A stretch of DNA of 64,000 nucleotides from Prevotellaceae bacterium (GTDB taxonomy: Bacteria > Bacteroidota > Bacteroidia > Bacteroidales > Bacteroidaceae): the NCBI GenBank assembly GCA_015256945.1, contig JABZLB010000003.1, positions 59,276 through 123,275 of the forward strand, read 5' to 3'. A program made the position numbers and the translations under genes. This document shows positions 16,766 to 25,985 of the stretch, piece by piece (within the stretch, counting starts at the first letter, position 1; each line of letters begins with the position of its first letter). The notes under the pieces were generated by a model. It worked only from the letters and a program-made list of their open reading frames with translations. It was not told the DNA's origin and ran no database searches.

Positions 16766-16860
16766 TTGAAAGCAGTTTCACTTATCATGATGTGCTCCAT
16801 TTCGTATGATATTGCATGGTTTCCGGTATCGTTGAAAGCAGTTTCACTTATCATGATGTG
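16766..16860. repeat. Two perfect 29-bp direct repeats, 66-bp period
   Basis: Copies at 16766-16794 and 16832-16860 are identical; they begin TTGAAAGCAGTTTCAC and end ATCATGATGTG. The 37 bases between them are unique. Sizes match a one-spacer CRISPR unit, but there are no cas genes and no third copy. The GAAA-GCAG-TTTC part can form a tiny hairpin. Confidence 0.75.
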
Positions 16861-16897
16861 AGCAGTAATTATTTCCTCCAGGTATGTCCAAAAACAA

Positions 16898-16931
16898 AAT
16901 AAGGTTACTACCCGATGGCAGTAACCTTATT
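16898..16931. terminator. Bidirectional terminator between GT2 and M23 genes
   Basis: AATAAGGTTACT (16898-16909) pairs perfectly with AGTAACCTTATT (16920-16931) around a 10-nt loop. A-rich DNA lies to the left and T-rich to the right, so it can stop transcription from both sides. Confidence 0.85.
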
Positions 16932-17030
16932 ATCTTTTAGCTGTGTTGTTTCTTAAATTCTTATGTGCCCGGTGTGTGCCGGCCTCATGATGAGCCTGTT
17001 ATAAGAGCTGTATGGCATACCGTTGCAGGC

Positions 17031-18002
17031 CTATACGTAGCGTATAATCATGCCTGCCCGTACACGCTGGTCCTTTCTAAAGCCGTTCAAACGGCAAATA
17101 GCTTCAACCGAAACGCCTACTTTCTTTGCAATAGAAGCCAGTGTTTCGCCATTCTGTACCTTGTAATATACGCGTTCAGCTGCATTTGCAGCGCTCTTGA
17201 TAGCAGCATCTTCGCCCTTCTCCTTATAGTGGCCTACCTCGCCATATACCTGATCGCGCGTGTAGCTTCCGCCGTTAACCTTGCCGCGTTCAATTGTTGC
17301 GAGCTGCGAATCGTTCTCGTAACGGTCTTTCAGAAAAACGTATGAATCGCCGGTTACATCCTGATTCCTAAAATCAAAAAATAGTGCAGGATTCAGGGCA
17401 ACACCACAAAGGCGTGTTTCAAAGTGCAGATGCGAACCCGTACTACGTCCTGTATTTCCTCCCAAACCGATGGGTTCGCCTGCTCGTACCACCTGATTTT
17501 CGGTAACCAGTTGCTTTGAAAGGTGACCGTAAATGGTTTCCAGCCCGTTGGGATGCCTGATAACGATATAGTTTCCATAGCCTCCGGCTTCGTAGCGTAC
17601 AATGCGAACTTTGCCCGAAAAGGCCGAACGGATGGTGTCTCCAATGTATACTTTAATGTCCAGTCCTTTGTGCTGTCGTCCCCATCTGCTTCCAAAGTTG
17701 CTTGTTATTACGCGACTTGGCGTAGGCATGCTGAAATGACGGAGGTTTATTACAAAGCTGTCGGGAAGTTCGGTAGCGCGGTGAGCATAGCGGTTATTCC
17801 AGTCGTCGCCGTATATTTGCGCTGCCGGTGTGTGTGTATTCTCACGTTCGGTAAATGTTCTTACTTCTACTGAGTCGAGACGTTTGGCGCGTCTGTCAAC
17901 GGGAGCCTGTCGTGCAAGAAGGTCCTGTGCAAAAACAGGTTCTGCCGATAAGGCAATTAACAGCGTGGCTGCAAGTGTTTTTAAAGTCTTATTTATGGTC
18001 AT
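17031..18002 (-). CDS. M23 metallopeptidase with LysM domain
   Basis: Predicted periplasmic peptidoglycan endopeptidase of the LytM type. The 323-residue product has a signal peptide (TLLIALSAEPVFAQ), then the M23 domain at about 85-205 with zinc ligands His111 and Asp115 (HKGLD) and His193 (HLHFE) plus catalytic His160 and His191; all are present, so it should be active. The C-terminal LysM domain (about 279-323, YYKVQNGETLASIAKKVGVS) binds peptidoglycan. Single-gene unit with a -7 box at 18104-18111. Confidence 0.93.
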   Translation of the reverse strand: MTINKTLKTLAATLLIALSAEPVFAQDLLARQAPVDRRAKRLDSVEVRTFTERENTHTPAAQIYGDDWNNRYAHRATELPDSFVINLRHFSMPTPSRVITSNFGSRWGRQHKGLDIKVYIGDTIRSAFSGKVRIVRYEAGGYGNYIVIRHPNGLETIYGHLSKQLVTENQVVRAGEPIGLGGNTGRSTGSHLHFETRLCGVALNPALFFDFRNQDVTGDSYVFLKDRYENDSQLATIERGKVNGGSYTRDQVYGEVGHYKEKGEDAAIKSAANAAERVYYKVQNGETLASIAKKVGVSVEAICRLNGFRKDQRVRAGMIIRYV

Positions 18003-18378
18003 GAACAGTTACGTTTTGTTTCATATCGACTGTGGGCATAAGCAGTAGTCCAAAATAAAATAGACGAATAATACAACAATTCGTTAAATATCAGTCGACC
18101 GCCCAAAGGTAAGAAAAATATACTATATAGGTTTTTTGTGTTAACAGTTTTATGGCCTATTTAACAAAAAGCGTTGTTGATAATGAACTAATTAACGTTT
18201 TGGAACGACCCTTTATACCGTTTTTACACTTAATTTAGCTCAATAAAATATTTACATTCGCAGTTTTCAGGCAGCCCGAGAGGTTATACAGATATTGATT
18301 TATACCTGTATAAAGCGGTCTGAAAAATGACATTTCAGAATAAAAAATAAGGTTGAGGAAATAAAATTCAGTATTGTT
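18003..18378. other. Intergenic region between M23 peptidase and recG
   Basis: The left part carries the minus-strand peptidase promoter. The rest is A+T-rich, with one 8-bp hairpin TTATACAG/CTGTATAA (18284-18291 with 18306-18313) beyond the recG stop but without a T-run. No gene seen. Confidence 0.5.
18104..18111 (-). promoter_or_regulatory. Predicted M23 peptidase promoter, -7 box
   Basis: Minus-strand TACCTTTG fits TAnnTTTG. Leader about 95 nt. No -33 TTG seen at the expected place. Confidence 0.5.
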
Positions 18379-20478
18379 TCAGCTTATTGCAGCCCAGTTT
18401 ATATTTGTGTTACGAAGCTCGCGCAGGCGCTTCCACAACGTAGCGTACTCGGCTTTTGCACATTCCGGGTCGTCGTCTATGATTTTTTGTGCTTCTTCGC
18501 GTGCCATTTGTACGAGTTGTCCATCACGTGCAATATTGGCGATTTTAAGGTCGAAGGCGATGCCGCTTTGCTGTGTTCCCTCCAAATCACCGGGTCCACG
18601 CAGTTTCAAATCAGCCTCAGCGATGCGGAATCCGTCGTTAGTGTCGCACATAATATCAATGCGTTTGCGTGTCTCTTTGGCGAGAGCGTGCGGGGTTACC
18701 AGCAGGCAGTAGCTTTGTTTGGCCCCTCTTCCCACACGCCCGCGGAGCTGATGGAGCTGCGATAAGCCAAAGCGTTGTGCGTCAAGTATGACCATTACCG
18801 ATGCGTTAGGCACGTTAACGCCAACCTCTATCACCGTTGTGGCAACGAGAATCTGTGTTTCTCCGCATGCAAACATTTGCATTTCGGCCTCCTTTTCCTT
18901 CGGTTTCATACGGCCATGCACTCTGCCTATTTTCATGTCGGGGAATATCTGGCATAAGCTTTCATACCCCTTTTCGAGATTTTTAAGGTCGTTTTTTTCA
19001 TTCTCTTCGATGAGAGGGAAAACAATATACACTTGTCTTCCTTCTCTTACCTGTTGACGTATGCCTTCGTACAGGCTCGTCGTGTTGTCGTCATATTTAT
19101 GTAAAGTCATGACGGGTTTGCGGCCAGGAGGAAGCTCATCAATAATACTGACGTCGAGATCGCCGTATAATGTCATGGCCAATGTGCGCGGAATGGGTGT
19201 GGCTGTCATCACAAGCACGTGGGGTGGCTGTTGGTTTTTTGCCCACAATCGGGCTCTCTGGGCAACACCAAAACGGTGTTGTTCGTCAACGACGGCGAGG
19301 CCGAGATTGTTGAATTGCACGGTATCCTCAATGACAGCATGGGTGCCAACCAAAATATTTATGCTGCCGTCGGCCAGACCTTCCAGCACGCTTTGGCGGC
19401 GTTTTCCCTTTACAATGCCCGTGAGAAGCTCGATACGGAGGTTCATTCCCGTTAAAAAATCGCAGATAGTAGCCAGGTGTTGTTCGGCCAGAATTTCGGT
19501 AGGTGCCATGATGCAGGCCTGAAAGCCGTTGTCAACAGCTATGAGCATGGCCATCAAAGCGACGAGCGTCTTGCCCGATCCCACGTCGCCCTGTAACAAA
19601 CGATTCATTTGACGTCCCGACTTCATGTCGTTACGTATTTCGTGTACCACCCTTTTCTGCGCGCCGGTAAGCTCAAACTGCAGATTATTATGGTAGAAAT
19701 GGTTGAAGACATCGCCCACTCGTGAAAAAACATACCCTTTGTATTTCCGTCGGTTTTCGGTGGCATAGCGCAGAATATTAAGCTGGACGAAGAACAGTTC
19801 CTCAAACTTTAACCGGACTTGTGCACGCTGTACATCGTCGATTGATTTCGGATAGTGGATACGGCGTAAGGCATCTTCGCGTGAGATAAGATGCAGACGG
19901 GCCATCTGCGACAGTAGTAATGTTTCGGGAATAGAGCCTTGTGGAATTTTCGATACCAGTGTTTTTGTAAGCTTTTCCATGGCACGCGAGGTGATGCCAC
20001 GGTTTTTCATTTGTTCGGTAGTGATGTAATAAGGCTGCATACCCATCTCGGAGAGCTGTACGTCAGCGGCTTTTTCAATATCGGGATGGGCTATTTGATA
20101 GCGGTCTTTAAAAAGCGATGGCTTACCAAATACAATATATTCTTCGCCGGTCTTATATTCGTGATAGATATATTTTGAGCCATTGAACCACACTAAATCG
20201 GCTACACCAAAGCCATCGCTGAAATGCGCAACGATACGTTTTTTGCGCGGAGACATGACAAACTCTTCAAAACTAAGGATTTTTCCTTTGATTTGAACGT
20301 AGGGAATGTCGCCGGACAGTTCGTTGATACGATATATTTTGCTGCGGTCGACATACTTGTAGGGATAATATTCAAGCAGGTCGCCCCAGGTTTTTATATT
20401 GAGTTGCTGGTTCAGTACGTCCTTTCGTCGGGGACCTACCCCCGAAAGATACATGATGTCCTGAGATAGAATGTCCAT
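18379..20478 (-). CDS. recG: ATP-dependent DNA helicase RecG
   Basis: Branch-migrating helicase that reverses stalled forks and processes Holliday junctions. The 699-residue product is full length: wedge/OB domain in the first third (LSGVGPRRKDVLN, YPYKYVDRS), then superfamily 2 motor with Walker A GDVGSGKTLVAL, MAPTEILAEQH, box II DEQHRFGV, TATPIPRTLA, and the C-terminal TTVIEVGVNVPNA and QLRGRVGRG. It starts four bases after ispD ends, so translation is probably coupled. Confidence 0.97.
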   Translation of the reverse strand: MDILSQDIMYLSGVGPRRKDVLNQQLNIKTWGDLLEYYPYKYVDRSKIYRINELSGDIPYVQIKGKILSFEEFVMSPRKKRIVAHFSDGFGVADLVWFNGSKYIYHEYKTGEEYIVFGKPSLFKDRYQIAHPDIEKAADVQLSEMGMQPYYITTEQMKNRGITSRAMEKLTKTLVSKIPQGSIPETLLLSQMARLHLISREDALRRIHYPKSIDDVQRAQVRLKFEELFFVQLNILRYATENRRKYKGYVFSRVGDVFNHFYHNNLQFELTGAQKRVVHEIRNDMKSGRQMNRLLQGDVGSGKTLVALMAMLIAVDNGFQACIMAPTEILAEQHLATICDFLTGMNLRIELLTGIVKGKRRQSVLEGLADGSINILVGTHAVIEDTVQFNNLGLAVVDEQHRFGVAQRARLWAKNQQPPHVLVMTATPIPRTLAMTLYGDLDVSIIDELPPGRKPVMTLHKYDDNTTSLYEGIRQQVREGRQVYIVFPLIEENEKNDLKNLEKGYESLCQIFPDMKIGRVHGRMKPKEKEAEMQMFACGETQILVATTVIEVGVNVPNASVMVILDAQRFGLSQLHQLRGRVGRGAKQSYCLLVTPHALAKETRKRIDIMCDTNDGFRIAEADLKLRGPGDLEGTQQSGIAFDLKIANIARDGQLVQMAREEAQKIIDDDPECAKAEYATLWKRLRELRNTNINWAAIS

Positions 20479-20482
20479 GTTA

Positions 20483-21157
20483 TCAGTCTTCAGACAGTAC
20501 TTCGGCTATCTTTAAGTCGAAAGGAGTGGTTAATTTGATGTTCTCACGATTGCCTTCTACCATAGAAATTTTAACGCCAAGGTTCTCTATCACCGATGCA
20601 TCATCGGTAAAATTATCCCGATAAGACTGGCTGAATGCCCTGCAAGCAAGGGCAATATCAAACACCTGGGGCGTTTGTACAGCACGAAATAGCGAACGGT
20701 CTACGGTGACGGTATCGCTGTTTTTGATATTAACTTGCCGGAGCGTATCAATGACAGGTATTGTAGGAATGGCTGCACCACTGTTGCGTGCCTTATCAAA
20801 ACACCGCCCGATAACATCGGCAGATACGAACGGTCGCACGCCATCGTGAATGGCAACCAGCCCTTTTGTATCGGCAGGAATGGCAGAAAGTCCGTTCTTT
20901 GACGATGCAAAGCGAGTGTCACCACCATTTACAATAGTATGGTGAATGCTGAAATGATATTGCCGGCAAAGGTTACTCCAGAAAGATTGCTGGCTTTGAG
21001 GTAGCACGACAATGATATTTAAATCATGGCTATACTGATAAAACCGCTCTATGGTACGCATGAGAACAGGCTTCCCTGCGACGGGAATAAACTGCTTGGG
21101 CAGCTCGCTGCCCATACGCATACCCTTACCACCTGCCACAATGATAACGTAATCCAT
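20483..21157 (-). CDS. ispD: 2-C-methyl-D-erythritol 4-phosphate cytidylyltransferase
   Basis: Third step of the non-mevalonate pathway: couples CTP with methylerythritol phosphate. The 224-residue product has the nucleotidyltransferase loop VAGGKGMRMGSELPKQF, RTIERF, VNGGDTRFASSKNGL, the HDGVRPF metal/substrate segment and TDDASVIENLG. The related gene ispF is 6.6 kb away on the other strand. It lies in the minus-strand run DJ-1 family gene, ispD, recG with short gaps. Confidence 0.95.
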   Translation of the reverse strand: MDYVIIVAGGKGMRMGSELPKQFIPVAGKPVLMRTIERFYQYSHDLNIIVVLPQSQQSFWSNLCRQYHFSIHHTIVNGGDTRFASSKNGLSAIPADTKGLVAIHDGVRPFVSADVIGRCFDKARNSGAAIPTIPVIDTLRQVNIKNSDTVTVDRSLFRAVQTPQVFDIALACRAFSQSYRDNFTDDASVIENLGVKISMVEGNRENIKLTTPFDLKIAEVLSED

Positions 21158-21208
21158 GATATGTTACAATTTGGAATAATGATATTCGTAAGGTTGTAGA
21201 ACAGCCAA

Positions 21209-21775
21209 TTAGCGTTCCATGAGATGAGAATATCGCATTCCCTTTTCTATTTCGCGTGTTTTTTCTTCGCCAATGAAGCAGCTGAGAATATGGTATGCAT
21301 ATGGAAAGGTGGCGGCAGGGCCCTCACCTGTGATTACGTTGCCATCGTGTTCAACGAGCCGTGCTGTATAAGTAGCATCAGTAAGATATTGTTGAAAGCC
21401 CGGATAACAGGTGGCTTTCTTGCCCTTTACAATTCCTAACGAGCCAAGAACCATCGGTGCAGCACAAATGGCACTGACGAGTTTCCCGCTGTTAAATTGT
21501 TGCAACATGGCCTCTCTTACCCCTTGATGCTCTTTAAGATTGGCAGCCCCCGGCATACCTCCCGGCAGCATCAGAAGATCGGCATCGCCAAAACTGCCTG
21601 CCTCTTCGAAGGTAAGGTCGGCCTTTATCGTAATACCGTGTGATGATTCAGCATATTGGGAACCGGTAATGCTAACGGTTTTTATATCAATTCCTCCTCT
21701 GCGGAGGATGTCAACAGGAGCCAGAGCTTCAATCTCTTCAAAGCCGTTGGCGAGAAATTCATACACTTTTACCAT
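21209..21775 (-). CDS. DJ-1/PfpI family protein
   Basis: Member of the DJ-1/ThiJ superfamily (YajL/PARK7 group), variously described as protein or nucleotide deglycases or redox chaperones. The 188-residue product has VYEFLANGFEEIEALAPVDILRR, LMLPGGMPGA and the nucleophile elbow SAICAAPMVLG with the reactive Cys, plus Glu in the FEEIEA segment that activates it. It heads the minus-strand run with ispD and recG. Its promoter overlaps that of nadK. Confidence 0.9.
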   Translation of the reverse strand: MVKVYEFLANGFEEIEALAPVDILRRGGIDIKTVSITGSQYAESSHGITIKADLTFEEAGSFGDADLLMLPGGMPGAANLKEHQGVREAMLQQFNSGKLVSAICAAPMVLGSLGIVKGKKATCYPGFQQYLTDATYTARLVEHDGNVITGEGPAATFPYAYHILSCFIGEEKTREIEKGMRYSHLMER

Positions 21776-21804
21776 AAAATAATGAGTAATTTAATTAATT
21801 ATCG

Positions 21805-21837
21805 TATTTTTGTAATCACTATTTCATTGCAAATATA
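21805..21837. promoter_or_regulatory. Overlapping face-to-face -7 boxes of nadK and DJ-1 gene
   Basis: Plus strand TATTTTTG (21805-21812) would start nadK mRNA near 21819. Minus strand TATATTTG (21837-21830) would start the DJ-1/ispD/recG mRNA near 21823. Each start lies inside or next to the other promoter. Confidence 0.5.
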
Positions 21838-21878
21838 CGAAGAAGTTGTCCATTAATGGCTATTTTGTTAGGATAAAG

Positions 21879-22781
21879 ATGGATAAGGAAACAAATATGT
21901 TACAGAAGCGTTTACGGTTTGCACTCTTTGGCAATGAGTTTCATTCAGATAAAAGTTTTGCCGTGCAGCGGGTACTTAATTTTCTGAAAACTCATGATGC
22001 AGAGGTTTATATTGACCGGCCTTATTATGATTTTCTGTCAAAGGTGTTACAGCTTGATACCTGGTGCAGTGGCGTTTTTGATAACGATTATTTCGATGCC
22101 GACTTTGTTATATCGCTGGGTGGTGACGGCACGATGCTGAGAGCTGCCAACAGAGTGGGGGCAAAGGAGATACCGGTTTTGGGTATTAATATGGGACGTC
22201 TGGGCTTTCTGGCTGACGTTTTGCCCGATGAGATAGACACTGCATTGCAGGAAATTTATACGGGACAATATAAAATAGAGGAGCATTCGGTCATTATGAT
22301 AGAAACTGATGGTGAGTTTTTAGAGGGAAGTCCGTATGCATTGAATGATATTGCATTGCTGAAACGCGACAATGCTTCGATGATAACCATCCGGTGTTGT
22401 GTTGATGGTGATTACCTTGTAACCTATCAGGCCGACGGGCTTATTGTGTCGACGGCAACGGGCAGCACTGCATACAGCTTGTCAAATGGAGGTCCTATCA
22501 TAGTGCCTTCGGCCAATAACCTGTGTATTACGCCCGTGGCGCCCCATAGTTTAAATATGCGTCCGGTTGTCGTTACTGACAATGTAGTGATAGAACTCGA
22601 GGTAGAGAGTCGTAATCATAACTATCTCGTTGCCGTTGACGGGCGCTCGGAGCGCATGCAAGAGGGAACAAAGATATTTGTTCATAAGGCTCCTCACAAA
22701 GTGAGAATTGTAAAACAGCGTGCCACTCGTTATTTTTCTACACTGCGAGATAAGCTGATGTGGGGTGCCGATCAACGGTAA
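21879..22781 (+). CDS. nadK: NAD kinase
   Basis: Phosphorylates NAD to NADP with ATP or polyphosphate. The product of about 300 residues has the defining ISLGGDGTMLRAANRVG motif, GINMGRLGFLADV, DGLIVSTATGSTAYSLSNGGPI and APHSLNMRPVV. Start: an upstream in-frame TTG at 21846 exists, but the ATG at 21879, after AGGATAAAG, gives a normal N-terminus; an ATG at 21897 is also possible. Length is standard for the family. Confidence 0.95.
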   Translation: MDKETNMLQKRLRFALFGNEFHSDKSFAVQRVLNFLKTHDAEVYIDRPYYDFLSKVLQLDTWCSGVFDNDYFDADFVISLGGDGTMLRAANRVGAKEIPVLGINMGRLGFLADVLPDEIDTALQEIYTGQYKIEEHSVIMIETDGEFLEGSPYALNDIALLKRDNASMITIRCCVDGDYLVTYQADGLIVSTATGSTAYSLSNGGPIIVPSANNLCITPVAPHSLNMRPVVVTDNVVIELEVESRNHNYLVAVDGRSERMQEGTKIFVHKAPHKVRIVKQRATRYFSTLRDKLMWGADQR

Positions 22782-22836
22782 TGGTCAATTCGGCAAAGTA
22801 TGAATAATAATGACTGACAAAAGGGAGTGATAGCGG

Positions 22837-24507
22837 ATGAAGCTTAGAAATCTATTGAATGTTCCCCAATCGAAATATGATACCAAAACTATTTTAAAAT
22901 GGTTATGGCAAGCCTGGAAGGGCAATCAGCTTCAGGCTGTACTTAATGCCAGCATAGGTTTTGGTTCGGTAGGCGTTTCTCTGGCACAGGTTTGGGCTGT
23001 TCAGCGCGCTATTGATGTAGCGTCGGGAGTGGTAAAGGGTTCTATTTATTGGGCCGTTGCCTTAATGGGTCTGTTTATTATTTGCGATTATGCACTGAAT
23101 ATTGCAAGTGTCTGGTTGAGGAATATTTTAGGAATCAGGGCACAAAACCACATGCAGCAGTATATGCTTGACCGTATTTTGCGTTCGGAATGGCAGGGAA
23201 AGGAGATGCGTCATTCTGGCGACGTACTTAATCGGTTGGAGTTTGATGTAAATAACGTGGTCAGTTTCCTCACCGAAACAATCCCTAATACATTGTCGGT
23301 ATTGGCTATGTTCATCGGTGCCTTTTGCTATTTGTTTTCAATGGACAGGGTATTGGCTTTGATAACTGTGGCTATTATTCCTGTTTTTGTTGCAGTAAGT
23401 AAAATTTATGTCAGCCAAATGCGACGGCTTACACGTGAGGTTCGTTCGCAGGATTCGGAGGTGCAAAGTGTGCTTCAGGAAACTATCCAGAACCGGATGC
23501 TTATAAAAACCATGGAGGGTGAGGGGCCAATGGTTGACCGTTTGGAGCATACGCAAAGCCAGTTACGCCATAAAGTGGTAAAGCGTACGATTTTTTCGGT
23601 ATTCAGCAATTTAATACTGAATCTTGGTTTTGCCTTGGGTTATCTCGTCGCTTTTCTATGGGCAGCAGTACGAATGGCTTCACACACGCTGACTTTTGGT
23701 GGTATGACGGCGTTTCTTCAGCTGGTAGCCCGTATACAAGGCCCAGCAAGGAACCTTACAAAATTGGTTCCTGCCTTTGTCTCTGTGTTTACAGCGGCCG
23801 AGCGTTTAATGGAATTGGAAGAGAATCCGTTGGAAGAAAGTGGAGCACCGGTGTATGTTTCGTTACCCTGTGGCGTGCGTTTTGAGCATTTAAGTTACGC
23901 TTATGATGCTGCCGACGGGTATGTAATCAAAGATCTTACTTTTGATTTTAAGCCAGGTTCATGTACGGCAGTACTTGGAGAAACGGGAGCAGGCAAGACA
24001 ACTCTCGTGCGTTTAATGCTGGCTCTTTTGCGTCCGACACAGGGACATGTGTTTATTTATAACGATAAAGACAGTAAAATACTAAGCCCCCGATTACGTT
24101 GTAATTTTGTTTATGTGCCACAGGGTAATACCCTTATGAGTGGTACCATACGCGACAATTTGCGCTTAGGGAAGCTCGATGCTACCGATGAGGAGATGGA
24201 AGAAGCCTTGAAACAAAGTTGTGCAGAGTTTGTTTTACAACTGCCTGACGGCCTAAGCACGCATTGTTCAGAAACCGGAGGCGGCCTCTCTGAAGGGCAG
24301 GCACAACGCATTGCCATTGCACGGGCATTGCTTCGTAATCGTGGAATTATGCTCTTTGACGAGGCAACATCGGCTCTTGACCCTGATACCGAGCAGCAGC
24401 TCTTGAAGAATATCCTTGCTTCGCATACACGAACAGTGATATTTATCACTCATCGCAGGGCAGTTGTTGACTATTGTGACCAGACGTTATTGGTAGAAAA
24501 AATATAA
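22837..24507 (+). CDS. ABC exporter, fused permease and ATPase
   Basis: Type IV (exporter) ABC half-transporter that works as a dimer in the inner membrane. Residues up to about 310 carry six membrane segments; the ATPase domain follows with Walker A LGETGAGKTTLVR, signature LSEGQAQRIAIARAL, Walker B GIMLFDEATSALD and the switch His in FITHRRA. The signature LSEGQ is a conservative variant of LSGGQ. The 556-residue length is a little short for the family. Substrate unknown. The thioredoxin-like gene starts 38 bases later. Confidence 0.9.
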   Translation: MKLRNLLNVPQSKYDTKTILKWLWQAWKGNQLQAVLNASIGFGSVGVSLAQVWAVQRAIDVASGVVKGSIYWAVALMGLFIICDYALNIASVWLRNILGIRAQNHMQQYMLDRILRSEWQGKEMRHSGDVLNRLEFDVNNVVSFLTETIPNTLSVLAMFIGAFCYLFSMDRVLALITVAIIPVFVAVSKIYVSQMRRLTREVRSQDSEVQSVLQETIQNRMLIKTMEGEGPMVDRLEHTQSQLRHKVVKRTIFSVFSNLILNLGFALGYLVAFLWAAVRMASHTLTFGGMTAFLQLVARIQGPARNLTKLVPAFVSVFTAAERLMELEENPLEESGAPVYVSLPCGVRFEHLSYAYDAADGYVIKDLTFDFKPGSCTAVLGETGAGKTTLVRLMLALLRPTQGHVFIYNDKDSKILSPRLRCNFVYVPQGNTLMSGTIRDNLRLGKLDATDEEMEEALKQSCAEFVLQLPDGLSTHCSETGGGLSEGQAQRIAIARALLRNRGIMLFDEATSALDPDTEQQLLKNILASHTRTVIFITHRRAVVDYCDQTLLVEKI

Positions 24508-24544
24508 TCTCAGATATTTAATGCTTTAAAATTATTACAGAAAA

Positions 24545-25108
24545 ATGAAAAAGATACTTTTGTTTTTACTTGCAGTTTTTGTGGCAGCACCGAGTCTGAT
24601 GGCCGAGGATGCTGACAGTTTATATGCTCGTGATCTTTTAAAGAAAGGCACAGAGGCTCCCGATTTTGTTATTAATCAGGATGATAATGGACAAAAAGTT
24701 TCGTTGAAAAGCCTGCGCGGACAGTATGTTGTGCTCGATTTCTGGGCATCATGGTGCCCTGATTGCCGAAAGGATATTCCGAAAATGAAAGCTCTCTATG
24801 ATACGTTTGGCCCACAAGGCGTACAGTTTGTAGGCGTTTCTTTTGACACAAGCAGGGAGGTATGGGAAAGATGTATCAAACAAAATGGTATGGATTGGCT
24901 GCAATATAGCGAGCTAAAGAAATGGAAGAAGGAAACCAGGATAGACAGAGATTATCATATTAACTGGATACCGACGATGTATCTTATTGACCCTGATGGC
25001 GATGTTGTGCTTGGAACTGTGGAGATTGAAAAGCTTAAAGCTACGTTAGAAGGACTTCGTGAGCCTCTGAAAGTCTTGATGAAGAGGAAGAATTGTCTCG
25101 CAGAATAG
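24545..25108 (+). CDS. TlpA-like secreted thioredoxin-fold protein
   Basis: Periplasmic thiol-disulfide oxidoreductase of the TlpA/ResA type (AhpC/TSA-like fold). The 187-residue product has a signal peptide (KILLFLLAVFVAAPSLMA), GTEAPDFVINQDDNGQKV, and the active site FWASWCPDCRKDIP with Cys71 and Cys74, then the cis-Pro segment NWIPTMYLID. Such proteins reduce disulfides in periplasmic or cytochrome proteins. It follows the ABC exporter gene, perhaps in one transcript. Confidence 0.9.
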   Translation: MKKILLFLLAVFVAAPSLMAEDADSLYARDLLKKGTEAPDFVINQDDNGQKVSLKSLRGQYVVLDFWASWCPDCRKDIPKMKALYDTFGPQGVQFVGVSFDTSREVWERCIKQNGMDWLQYSELKKWKKETRIDRDYHINWIPTMYLIDPDGDVVLGTVEIEKLKATLEGLREPLKVLMKRKNCLAE

Positions 25109-25240
25109 TTTGAAGAGGTTTGTAAAAAGTTCGTTGTCATTTATTCTTTTACTTCTGTTCGGAGTAAGATAGCATCTTAATTACCGCAACTTTACGGCCA
25201 GTCTTCAACGTCTATTTATAAAATAAAGATCTGTAATACG

Positions 25241-25963
25241 ATGATGATTCATTTACAAGACATCAATAAAACTTACTTTGGAGCACAGCCTTTGCACGTG
25301 TTGAAAGGCATTAACCTCGATATTGCCGAAGGCGAGTTTGTATCAATCATGGGTGCTTCGGGCTCGGGTAAGTCTACATTATTAAATATATTAGGCATTC
25401 TCGATAACTATGATAGCGGTGAATATACACTCGGCGGGACGTTAATTAAGAACCTTAGTGAAACCAGGGCTGCCGAATATCGTAATCGCATGATCGGTTT
25501 TATTTTTCAAAGTTTTAATCTTATTGGTTTTAAAACAGCTGTTGAAAACGTAGAATTGCCCCTCTTTTACCAGGGAGTTGGCCGTAAAAAGCGCCATCAG
25601 ATGGCACTCGACTATTTAGAACGGCTCGACCTTTTGCCGTGGGCAGAGCATTATCCCAACGAAATGTCGGGCGGACAGAAGCAGCGTGTGGCTATTGCAA
25701 GGGCGTTAATTACCAACCCCAGAATCATATTAGCCGACGAACCTACGGGTGCTCTCGATTCGAAAACGAGCGTAGAGGTGATGGAATTGCTTAAAAAGCT
25801 TAATGAAGAAGAGCATAAAACCATTGTCGTTGTGACGCATGAAAGTGGGGTTGCCAATGAAACCAACAAGATTATCCATATTAAAGACGGCGTCATTGGC
25901 AAGATTGAGGAGAACCTTGACCACACAGCCCGTCCGTTTGGTATCAATGGAGTAATGAAATAA
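25241..25963 (+). CDS. MacB-type ABC transporter ATP-binding protein
   Basis: ATPase of a type VII (LolD/MacB) mechanotransmission ABC system. The 240-residue product has Walker A GASGSGKSTLLN, Q-loop IFQSFNL, signature MSGGQKQRVAIARAL, Walker B IILADEPTGALD and switch VVVTHE, all in the form typical of this class. The gene is followed at 22 bases by its permease, then a second permease and an adaptor protein, so the four genes form one unit. Likely exports a small molecule or peptide across the cell envelope; substrate unknown. Confidence 0.93.
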   Translation: MMIHLQDINKTYFGAQPLHVLKGINLDIAEGEFVSIMGASGSGKSTLLNILGILDNYDSGEYTLGGTLIKNLSETRAAEYRNRMIGFIFQSFNLIGFKTAVENVELPLFYQGVGRKKRHQMALDYLERLDLLPWAEHYPNEMSGGQKQRVAIARALITNPRIILADEPTGALDSKTSVEVMELLKKLNEEEHKTIVVVTHESGVANETNKIIHIKDGVIGKIEENLDHTARPFGINGVMK

Positions 25964-25985
25964 CTGATGTAAGCGGAGAAAAAAA

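Larger units (their letters stand above)
16497..17030. other. Intergenic region with three kinds of repeat
   Basis: Between two convergent genes lie one 88-bp element (16601-16688), a pair of perfect 29-bp direct repeats (16766 and 16832) and a bidirectional terminator (16898-16931). One degenerate 22-bp unit starts near 16542. No gene seen. Confidence 0.6.

Noticed and set aside
16766..16860. A CRISPR array
   Set aside because: Only two repeats and one spacer, no cas genes within the window; kept as a repeat pair.
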